DNA from: JACCZX01 sp040003315
GTDB taxonomy: Bacteria; Pseudomonadota; Gammaproteobacteria; Burkholderiales; Burkholderiaceae_F
Length of the DNA stretch: 53,958 nt
Direction of reading: 5' to 3'
NCBI GenBank assembly: GCA_040003315.1
Contig: JBDUCU010000005.1
Coordinates: forward strand, 1-53,958
A model generated the notes under the pieces. The model worked only from the letters and a program-made list of their open reading frames with translations, was not told the origin of the DNA and did not search any database. This document shows positions 33,708-40,315 of the stretch, piece by piece. Every line of letters starts with the position of its first letter. Position 1 is the first letter of the stretch. The position numbers and the translations under genes were made by a program.

Positions 33708-34124
33708 TTACCTGATGCGCGAAGCGAGCGCCCGTTTGACGCCCGCGGGCGCATGCAGAGATCCAAGAACCACGATGGACTCAATCGTCTTCAGCGCGAG
33801 TGCCGGCGAAACGTCGTCGGCGATACTGGCGAGGCCCAGAACCTGAATCTGCAGTAGCTCGCCGCGCTGGCGCGCAGCTTCGAGGTCGTGCTTTGAATAG
33901 TGGTGGATGCCGAGCACCAGGCTGCGACGGCTGACAGTCTGGCGCAGAGTCTCGGAGTGCGACGAAATTTGATTGCGGATCGCAGTGCGGATCAGATCGG
34001 TCCGGTTCGCGTAGAAGCCCTCGCGCACTAGCAGGTCGATGTGGCCCAGATCCACGTACCCGACGTTGATCGTGATCTTCTCGGAATCCGAGTGCTTTAC
34101 TGCCTGAGCCACAATTTGTGCCAT
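33708..34124 (-). CDS. CopG/ribbon-helix-helix transcriptional regulator
   Basis: 138 residues. N-terminal ribbon-helix-helix: the strand EKITINVGYVDLGHIDLLV (about residues 15-33) and the two helices with NRTDLIRTAIRNQISSHSE. The C-terminal part (SLVLGIHHYSKHDLEAARQRGELLQIQVLGLASIADDVSPALALKTIESIVVLGSLHAP) looks like a small regulatory domain, as in NikR-like repressors, including His residues in GIHHYSK. Operon leader with the esterase. A short palindrome overlaps its promoter (34132-34147), so autoregulation is plausible. The NikR resemblance is limited; metal binding is conjecture. Confidence 0.85.
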   Translation of the reverse strand: MAQIVAQAVKHSDSEKITINVGYVDLGHIDLLVREGFYANRTDLIRTAIRNQISSHSETLRQTVSRRSLVLGIHHYSKHDLEAARQRGELLQIQVLGLASIADDVSPALALKTIESIVVLGSLHAPAGVKRALASRIR

Positions 34125-34131
34125 CTACTAA

Positions 34132-34147
34132 CCATCCATACAGATGG
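34132..34147. promoter_or_regulatory. inverted repeat, candidate operator of the CopG regulator
   Basis: CCATC-CATACA-GATGG, 5-bp arms with a 6-base spacer, starting 7 bases upstream of the regulator start; further CATC/GATG half-sites flank it (34121-34125 and 34162-34166). An RHH protein typically binds such short symmetric sites, hence the suggestion. Confidence 0.4.
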
Positions 34148-34323
34148 TGAATATAGCACATAGATGTTGAAATCAAAGTCGCCGGCGAGCCCGCGGTTCT
34201 ACGTTGAGAGTGCTGAGCGCGTATTTGTCATCGATAAACAGCGGTAGCAAGCGGTGTGTTGAGCGCTTTGCGCGCGTGCACCTACAATGTCCGCTGAAAC
34301 GCCCTCCCGCTTCGTTCCCGGAC

Positions 34324-35163
34324 ATGGATTCCCGTAGTATCGATTACCGCTTGCAATCTAGGGGACGTTTCGCTGGACCGCGCGCCCTCGTGCTGTCGGT
34401 CCTTTATTCGACCGCGCTAACTGCATCCGCGCATGACACGTGGCTGCAACCGCGTCGCACCTCGGTTCCATCCGGCACCATCGCGCAGCTGGATCTGGCG
34501 AGTGGCGATCGATTTCCAGTACCGTTCGAGCCGATTAGGCCCGACCGAGTCGATTCGCTGCGCGCTCGATTGAATGGCAAGATGATTGTTGTCGCAACGC
34601 CAGTGTTGGAGAAGAAAGCGCTCGAATGCCGTGTGGCGCTGCCTGACCCAGGTATCGCTGCTGTTTGGCTGTCATTGGCGCCCAAGTCTCTCGAACTCAG
34701 GCCGCGTGACGTCAAGCACTATCTGGACGAGATCGATGCAGCCGGCGACCTGAGACAAGTGTGGGAGTCGAGCAAAGGCTCGCGATGGCGAGAAGTGTCT
34801 ACCAAGCATGCCAAGACCTTCGTCCGCGTCGGCCGGCCGAAGTCCGACCTGTCGTGGAATCAGGCGGTCGGAATGGCACTCGAAGTTGTACCGGAAAAAG
34901 ACCCGACGACGTTACGCGCGGGAGACGATTTCCCGGTTCGAGTGCTGAAAAATGGGTCTCCTTTGGCCGATTTCTCATTGGGTATCGTGCGCGAGGGCCA
35001 TACGAATCGCAGCTTCAAGAAAACCGACCCGGCTGGCCGGGCGGTTTTCAAGTTGGCGCGTAGCGGCCACTGGATGTTGCGGGGTACCGAGCTGCGCCGT
35101 TCCAACAAACCGGCAACGGACTGGGAAAGTCACTTCACGACGCTGACTTTCGAGGTGCATTGA
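34324..35163 (+). CDS. DUF4198 domain protein, periplasmic
   Basis: 279 residues from ATG 34324 (MDSRSIDYRL); the frame is open back to 34204 but that part has no signal-like content. Signal-like stretch LVLSVLYSTALTASA followed by HDTWLQPRRTSVPSG: a mature N-terminal His-Asp/Trp is typical of DUF4198 proteins, which often occur in metal-uptake or cobalt/nickel contexts. The body is a beta-sandwich pattern with a second repeat-like half (TTLRAGDDFPVRVLKNGSPLADFSLGIVREG ... DPAGRAVFKLARSGHWMLRGTE). Followed at 35 bases by dsbB. Periplasmic; substrate unknown. Confidence 0.85.
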   Translation: MDSRSIDYRLQSRGRFAGPRALVLSVLYSTALTASAHDTWLQPRRTSVPSGTIAQLDLASGDRFPVPFEPIRPDRVDSLRARLNGKMIVVATPVLEKKALECRVALPDPGIAAVWLSLAPKSLELRPRDVKHYLDEIDAAGDLRQVWESSKGSRWREVSTKHAKTFVRVGRPKSDLSWNQAVGMALEVVPEKDPTTLRAGDDFPVRVLKNGSPLADFSLGIVREGHTNRSFKKTDPAGRAVFKLARSGHWMLRGTELRRSNKPATDWESHFTTLTFEVH

Positions 35164-35197
35164 TAGACTGCAAACCGGTGTCGTTCGTCGACTGACA

Positions 35198-35707
35198 ATG
35201 AATCCTTTCGCTGCAGACCAGCTACGTCGACTTTACGCAATGATTGCCGCAGTGTCGGTGGGGCTGGTTGGCGTTGCGTTGTTTCTTCAGCATGCAGTCG
35301 GACTCGCGCCGTGTCCGCTGTGCATATTTCAGCGCATCGCCTATTTGGCATTGGGGCTCTTTGCCGGCCTGGCGGCATGGCGGGCGCCGCGGCGCAGCGC
35401 TCAGGTCTTCGCCCTATTGGCGCTTCTCTGTGCAGTGGCGGGAGCGGGCATTGCCGGCCGGCACGTGTGGCTGCAGATGAACCCGCAAGGACTGTCGTGC
35501 GGCCCAGGGCTGCAGACGATGCTGGAGAACTTCCCGTTGACCGATGTGCTGCCCAAAGTATTTCGTGGCAGTGGCGATTGCAGCGAGGCCAACTGGACGC
35601 TAGTGGGGCTGACCATTGCCGAATGGTCGCTGTTGTGGTTCGGAATTTTTTCTTTAGTTCTGGCGCGCTCTGTCTTCGCAGGTTTCCGGCCCGTTTTTGC
35701 GCGTTAG
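35198..35707 (+). CDS. dsbB: disulfide bond formation protein B
   Basis: DsbB reoxidises DsbA and passes the electrons to ubiquinone. 169 residues with four helices (MIAAVSVGLVGVALFLQHAVG, IAYLALGLFAGLAAW, VFALLALLCAVAGAGIAG and WSLLWFGIFSLVLA). The first periplasmic redox pair is CPLC in APCPLCIFQRIAYL, and the second is the pair of cysteines in LSCGPGLQ and GSGDCSEAN. The QR after the first pair is the usual quinone-site arginine region. The link to the preceding DUF4198 protein is positional only. Confidence 0.95.
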   Translation: MNPFAADQLRRLYAMIAAVSVGLVGVALFLQHAVGLAPCPLCIFQRIAYLALGLFAGLAAWRAPRRSAQVFALLALLCAVAGAGIAGRHVWLQMNPQGLSCGPGLQTMLENFPLTDVLPKVFRGSGDCSEANWTLVGLTIAEWSLLWFGIFSLVLARSVFAGFRPVFAR

Positions 35708-35838
35708 CCGCCCACTTACAACCCGCAACATTCCTCGCAGTTCGGAAAGACACAGCAGTCGGCGCCTCGCCTACGCTGCCGTTAATAATCAAGCATCGAA
35801 TGCGGTGCTTCGACAAATACCCGAACTTGGAGCGAGAG

Positions 35839-36489
35839 ATGAGCATACTTAAGCACGTGTCAGATTTTCGTTTAATCACGCTTGCGGTTGCCGGCGCGCT
35901 GGCGATCGGCGCGTCGCACGCACATGCGCAGCCCGCCGAGCAGGCCAAGGCCCATAAGGCCGGCCACCGCGCAGCCACAGCGAGCAGCGTGCAGCGCAGC
36001 CGTGGTGCCGATGGGGCAGTCGATGCGACGCGCACCAATCGTAAGGGCGGCGTGACAACGATCGATCGATACAAGGATGGCAGCGGCACGACGGACGCCA
36101 AAATCACCGGTCCGCGCGGTGGGGTAACGACCGTTGATCGCACGCGGGGCAGTGACGGCCTGGTCGACAAGACGGTGACGGGTCCCAAAGGCGGTGTGAC
36201 TCAAGTCGACCGTGCGCGCGGCGCCGACGGGCTGGTCGATAAGACGGTTGTCGGGTCGAAGGGCGGCGTAACGACGGTGGACCGTTCACGCGGCGCCGAT
36301 GGTGTAGTCGACAAAACCGTGACCGGACCGAAGGGCCGAGTGACGGTGGTCGACCGCTCGCGTGGCGCAGATGGCGTCATCGATGCGACGGCGACGGGCC
36401 CGAAAGGAAATACACGCGTTGTTGACCGCAGTCGCAACGCCGACGGAACCATCAATCGCACGGTGACCAGGACGCCGCCTGCGAAATAG
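35839..36489 (+). CDS. secreted protein made of seven 24-residue repeats
   Basis: 216 residues from ATG 35839, with GAGAG upstream; the frame is open further back over dsbB, which is a shadow. Signal peptide VAGALAIGASHAHA, cleavage about residue 30, then 20 polar residues, then seven tandem units of exactly 24 residues (residues 51-216, the last 22). Each unit starts VDRSRGADG and ends GPKGGVTT. Charged, Gly-rich, no cysteine. The register is constant and no insertion breaks it. The regular Asp-Arg/Gly pattern suggests a beta-repeat or a Ca-binding-like rod; I do not recognise the family. A terminator follows at 36511. Confidence 0.85.
   Translation: MSILKHVSDFRLITLAVAGALAIGASHAHAQPAEQAKAHKAGHRAATASSVQRSRGADGAVDATRTNRKGGVTTIDRYKDGSGTTDAKITGPRGGVTTVDRTRGSDGLVDKTVTGPKGGVTQVDRARGADGLVDKTVVGSKGGVTTVDRSRGADGVVDKTVTGPKGRVTVVDRSRGADGVIDATATGPKGNTRVVDRSRNADGTINRTVTRTPPAK
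35989..36486 (+). repeat. tandem array of seven 72-bp units inside the secreted protein gene
   Basis: Units begin at 35989 and every 72 bp after (36061, 36133, 36205, 36277, 36349, 36421). Protein-level identity between units 3, 4, 5 and 6 is high (DKTV-GPKGGVT-VDR-RGADG), while units 1, 2 and 7 are more diverged. The DNA differs mainly at third positions, so the array is old and kept by selection on protein rather than a recent expansion. Confidence 0.9.
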
Positions 36490-36510
36490 TCTTCTCCCGG
36501 CAGCAGTTAT

Positions 36511-36537
36511 AAAGCGCGATTCATCGCGCTTTTTTTT
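36511..36537 (+). terminator. rho-independent terminator after the repeat protein
   Basis: AAAGCGCGA (36511-36519) and TCGCGCTTT (36524-36532) pair perfectly around a 4-base loop and run into a tract of eight T residues (to 36537), 22 bases after the stop of the repeat protein gene. Confidence 0.88.
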
Positions 36538-36579
36538 GGCCGATGCCGGGGCGCTACGGGTGTTCTCTAAACTTGGCCG

Positions 36580-37824
36580 ATGCACATCTGTGTCATCGGC
36601 ACCGGCGTTATCGGGCTGACCACCGCTTACTTCCTGCAGTCGGAAGGCCATAGCGTCACCCTGGTCGATCGCCAAGGGTCGGTCGCACAAGGCGCGAGCG
36701 CCGCCAACGGCGCGCAGCTTTCATACGCATTCGGCGCGCCGCTGGCCGACGCCTCCGTGCCGCCGCGCCTGCCCACTCTGTTTCTGACGCGCGACTCTCC
36801 GCTCAAACTGCACTTTCGGTTCGATCCCGTCCAGTGGCGCTGGGCGCTTCAGTTCCTGCAGCACACCAACACGGCGGACGCACGGGCGACGACCGCCGGC
36901 CTTCTGAGGCTTGCTGAACTGTCGCGCGATTTCATCGAGCCGTTGATCGAAGGCGAAGGGATCGAATGCCATTTGACGCGCAGCGGCAAGCTCGTCGTGT
37001 ATCCAGACTCGAGCTCGCTTGCGGCTGCTCAGTCGCAGGTGTTGTATCAGGCGGGCCTTGGCAGCAAACAAATCGTGCTGACGCGCGCGCAATGTGTCGA
37101 GCACGAGCCCGCGCTCGATGCGTATCAAAAGCGCATTGCGGGCGGCGTCTGGACTGCGAGCGACGTCACGGCAGACTGCGGTGAGTTCTGTGCTCAGCTG
37201 GCACAGAGAATCGTGCAGCGTGGCGGCGATCTGCATCTGGATCGAACCGCGAGCGGCTTTGATTGCGACGAACGGCGCGCGCGCACGTTGACCACCGATC
37301 AGGGACCGGTCCGCGCCGATGCCTATGTGCTGGCAGCCGGAGCGGATGCAGCGAAGCTCGCTGCGACCGCAGGATTGAAGCTGCCGATATATCCGCTGAA
37401 AGGCTACTCGATCACGGTAAAGCCCGTGTGCGCAGCGCCGCCGTTGCGCGCATCGGTGACAGACGCGCGGCGCAAGGTTGTGTTTGCGCCGCTGGGGGAT
37501 CGGGTGCGCGTTGCGGGCTTCGTCGAAATCGGAGCCCTAGACGATGGGATCCCTCCGCCGCGCATCAGCGCGCTGCTCGATGCAGTGCGCGAGGTGCTCG
37601 GGTACTCGAGCGTCGACGGCGACATTCGACCGTGGACCGGCCAACGACCTGCGACGCCGAGCGGCCGTCCGATCCTCGGCCGAACGCCGATCGAAAATCT
37701 TTATTTGAACGTCGGTCACGGCGCGCTCGGCTGGACATTGGCTGCGGGTAGCGCACGCCTCGTATGCGATGCGATCGCCGGACGTATCCCTACAATCGAC
37801 GTCAGGGCATACACCTATCAATAG
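36580..37824 (+). CDS. D-amino acid dehydrogenase-like FAD oxidoreductase (DadA family)
   Basis: 414 residues. N-terminal FAD motif ICVIGTGVIGLTTAYFLQ (residues 3-20) with the acidic residue of VTLVDRQ, then GASAANGAQLSYAFGAPLA, which is the DadA-type segment. The substrate-domain part includes WRWALQFLQ and the C-terminal FAD-binding GHGALGWTLAAGSARLVCDAI. DadA enzymes oxidise neutral D-amino acids to 2-oxo acids and feed electrons to the respiratory chain at the inner membrane. No D-Ala/alanine-racemase partner (dadX) is here; a class III aminotransferase follows immediately (stop 37824, next start 37827), which suggests a shared amine substrate. Substrate remains open. Confidence 0.85.
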   Translation: MHICVIGTGVIGLTTAYFLQSEGHSVTLVDRQGSVAQGASAANGAQLSYAFGAPLADASVPPRLPTLFLTRDSPLKLHFRFDPVQWRWALQFLQHTNTADARATTAGLLRLAELSRDFIEPLIEGEGIECHLTRSGKLVVYPDSSSLAAAQSQVLYQAGLGSKQIVLTRAQCVEHEPALDAYQKRIAGGVWTASDVTADCGEFCAQLAQRIVQRGGDLHLDRTASGFDCDERRARTLTTDQGPVRADAYVLAAGADAAKLAATAGLKLPIYPLKGYSITVKPVCAAPPLRASVTDARRKVVFAPLGDRVRVAGFVEIGALDDGIPPPRISALLDAVREVLGYSSVDGDIRPWTGQRPATPSGRPILGRTPIENLYLNVGHGALGWTLAAGSARLVCDAIAGRIPTIDVRAYTYQ

Positions 37825-37826
37825 AC

Positions 37827-39170
37827 ATGCATCACGAATCGCATCTGCTGCATCGCCAGCTACGGGCCAGCTATCCGATCGCGAAGCACGCGCAGGGCTG
37901 CTGGATTACTGACAGCGCGGGCAAGCGCTATCTCGATGGCTCGGGCGGTGCCGCAGTGTCGTGTCTGGGCCATGCTCATCCCGACGTTCTGGCGGCGATG
38001 CACGCGCAGATCGACAGCATTGCATACGCCCACACGAGCTTCTTTTCCACTGACGTTGCCGAGCAGCTGGCGGACACACTGATCGGCTCAGCGCCCGCAG
38101 GTATTTCGCATGTCTATCTCGTTTCCGGCGGCTCGGAAGCGATCGAAGCGGCGCTGAAGCTCGCACGCCAGTACTTTGTCGAGCGCGGTGAGCCCCAACG
38201 CGCAAGGTTCATCGCACGGCGAAATAGTTACCACGGCAACACGCTCGGCGCGTTGGCGGTCGGGGGAAACGAGTGGCGGCGGCGTCAATTCGCGCCGCTG
38301 CTGATCGACGTCGAGCACGTTTCTCCGACGTACGCCTATCGCGATCAACGCGACGGCGAATCGCCGGAACAGTATGGCCAGCGGCTGGCGTCCGAACTGG
38401 AAGAAGCGATCGCGCGAATCGGCGGCCGCAACGTGATCGCGTTCGTTGCGGAAACGGTGGGCGGTGCCACCAGCGGTGCGCTGACGCCGCCGGCGGGTTA
38501 CTTCAAACGGGTGCGCGAGCTGTGCGATCACCACGGGATCTTGTTGATCCTGGATGAGGTGATGTGCGGCATGGGCCGCACCGGCACGCTGCACGCGTGC
38601 GAACAGGAAGGCATCGCGCCGGATCTGATGGCAATCGCCAAAGGGCTCGGCGGCGGCTACCAGGCCGTTGGTGCGGTTCTTGTCGGCAGCCGTGTGATCG
38701 ATGCGATCAGCGGCGGCTCGGGCTTTTTTCAGCATGGGCACACGTACATCGGTCATGCGGTTGCGTGCGCAGCCGCGCTGGCAGTGCAACGTGTCTTGCA
38801 GCGGGATCATCTGGTCGAGTGCTGCGCGCAGCAAGGCGCCCGCTTGCGCACGGCGCTGGAACAGGCATTCGCTGCGCATCCGCACGTCGGCGATATACGC
38901 GGCCGCGGCCTCTTTCAGGCGATCGAATTCGTCGCCGACCGTCCGAGCAAGGCGCCCTTCGATCCTGCCTTGAAGCTGCATGCGAAAGTGAAAGAGGCAG
39001 CGTTGGACCAAGGTCTGATGTGCTATCCGACGGGCGGCACGATCGATGGCGTACGCGGTGATCATGTGTTGATCGCCCCTGCCTTCATCATCAGCGACGA
39101 AGAGATAGACCTGCTGGTCGAGCGGCTGCAGCAAGCCCTGGAGTGCGCCGTGCACGCACTGAATCGATGA
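37827..39170 (+). CDS. class III aminotransferase (PLP-dependent)
   Basis: 447 residues from ATG 37827, two bases after the DadA-like gene; the frame's open extension to 37764 overlaps that gene and is rejected. Motifs: SGGAAVSCLGHAHPDVLAA, VYLVSGGSEAIEAALKLARQY (PLP phosphate binding), YHGNTLGALAVGG, the aspartate DEVMCGMGRTG and the Schiff-base lysine in MAIAKGLGGGY (about residue 270), then HTYIGHAVACAAALAV. Family members act on omega-amino acids, beta-alanine, GABA or taurine with pyruvate or 2-oxoglutarate. The specificity cannot be told. Co-transcribed with the DadA-like gene and probably the TRAP genes (88-base gap). Confidence 0.92.
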   Translation: MHHESHLLHRQLRASYPIAKHAQGCWITDSAGKRYLDGSGGAAVSCLGHAHPDVLAAMHAQIDSIAYAHTSFFSTDVAEQLADTLIGSAPAGISHVYLVSGGSEAIEAALKLARQYFVERGEPQRARFIARRNSYHGNTLGALAVGGNEWRRRQFAPLLIDVEHVSPTYAYRDQRDGESPEQYGQRLASELEEAIARIGGRNVIAFVAETVGGATSGALTPPAGYFKRVRELCDHHGILLILDEVMCGMGRTGTLHACEQEGIAPDLMAIAKGLGGGYQAVGAVLVGSRVIDAISGGSGFFQHGHTYIGHAVACAAALAVQRVLQRDHLVECCAQQGARLRTALEQAFAAHPHVGDIRGRGLFQAIEFVADRPSKAPFDPALKLHAKVKEAALDQGLMCYPTGGTIDGVRGDHVLIAPAFIISDEEIDLLVERLQQALECAVHALNR

Positions 39171-39258
39171 GGCTTTCCTCGGCACAGTCCCGTCTTGCGC
39201 CGCCATCGTCGCCCGAGTAACGTGGCCTTTCCACCGCGTGACTCCAAGGAGACTGCTC

Positions 39259-40239
39259 ATGTTTCGACTTCCAGTAGGCGCGGCCCTGTTGGCCGCTGCT
39301 GTTGCGACAACTTCGATGCTGCCCGGCGTCGCGGGGGCGCAGCCGCGCTTCATCACCATCGGTACCGGGGGTGTGACTGGCGTGTACTACCCGGCCGGCG
39401 GTGCTATTTGCCGTCTCGTCAATCGTGATCGCGCAAAACACAACCTGCGGTGCTCGGTCGAGTCAACCGGCGGGTCTGTCGCCAATGTCAATCTGCTGAG
39501 GAGCGGCGAGATCGAGTTTGGCGTCACGCAGTCCGACGTTCAGTTTCTCGCAACCAAAGGTCAGGGCGGATTTCAGAAGGATGGTGCGGTCAGCGATCTG
39601 CGCGCAGTGTTTGCACTCCATCCTGAACCGTTTACGGTCGTCGCGCGCAAAGAAGCGAACATCGCCAAGTTTGAAGACTTCAAAGGTAAGCGCTTCAATG
39701 TCGGCAATCCCGGATCGGGCACGCGGTCGTCGATGGAGGAGTTGCTGGCTGCAATGGGCTGGAAGATGGGCGATTTTGCTCTCGCATCCGAGTTGCGGCC
39801 CGATGAGCATGGTTCGGCGCTGTGCGACGGCAAGATCGACGGGTTCTTTTACGGCGTGGGCCATCCGTCGGCAAACATTCAGGACCCGACCACCATCTGT
39901 GGCGCAAAGCTGATCTCGTTGACCGGTCCAGCGGTCGACAAGCTCGTAAAGGAGCGTCCGTATTACGCCGTTGCCACGATTCCTGGCGGCATGTATCCGA
40001 ACAACGCGCAGCCAACCACCACGTTCGGCGTGCAAGCCACCGTCGTGTCATCGGCGAAAGTCCCTGCCGACGTCGTATATGCGGTCACCAAAGCCGTGTT
40101 CGACAACCTCGATGAATTCAAGAAGCTGCATCCGGCGCTCGCCAACTTGAAACCGGAAGACATGATCAAGAATGGGCTGTCTGCCCCGCTGCATGAAGGT
40201 GCGGTGCGCTACTACAAGGAAAAGGGGTGGATGAAGTAG
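39259..40239 (+). CDS. TRAP transporter substrate-binding protein, TAXI family
   Basis: 326 residues from ATG 39259 with AAGGAG eight bases upstream. Cleavable signal peptide (FRLPVGAALLAAAVATTSML, cleavage after VAGA about residue 26). Mature TAXI fold: FITIGTGGVTGVYYPAGGAIC (the signature at the start), VESTGGSVANVNLLRSGEIEFGVTQSDV, then FKGKRFNVGNPGSGTRSSMEEL, DGKIDGFFYGVGHPSANIQD and the end LHEGAVRYYKEKGWMK. TAXI proteins bind dicarboxylates or amino acids such as glutamate and present them to the DctQM-type membrane part. A strong hairpin follows at 40275. Start of the transport-plus-catabolism part of the cluster. Confidence 0.94.
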   Translation: MFRLPVGAALLAAAVATTSMLPGVAGAQPRFITIGTGGVTGVYYPAGGAICRLVNRDRAKHNLRCSVESTGGSVANVNLLRSGEIEFGVTQSDVQFLATKGQGGFQKDGAVSDLRAVFALHPEPFTVVARKEANIAKFEDFKGKRFNVGNPGSGTRSSMEELLAAMGWKMGDFALASELRPDEHGSALCDGKIDGFFYGVGHPSANIQDPTTICGAKLISLTGPAVDKLVKERPYYAVATIPGGMYPNNAQPTTTFGVQATVVSSAKVPADVVYAVTKAVFDNLDEFKKLHPALANLKPEDMIKNGLSAPLHEGAVRYYKEKGWMK

Positions 40240-40274
40240 GTCTGACGCGCGCAGTGCGCAGCTAGGAGTGTCTA

Positions 40275-40296
40275 ACGGGCGGCTCTTGCCGCCCGT
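40275..40296 (+). other. strong hairpin between TRAP binding protein and permease genes
   Basis: ACGGGCGGC-TCTT-GCCGCCCGT, a perfect 9-bp stem with a four-base loop and no T-run after it. It begins 36 bases after the stop of the binding protein and ends 20 bases before the permease start. It looks like a transcript-stabilising or partial-attenuating element that raises binding protein over permease rather than a full terminator. Confidence 0.7.
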
Positions 40297-40315
40297 GTCG
40301 CTTCACTGGGCTTCC

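Noticed and set aside
38088..39359. 423-codon minus-strand frame
   Set aside because: Fully antisense to the class III aminotransferase, which has all its PLP motifs; no domain in the reverse frame.
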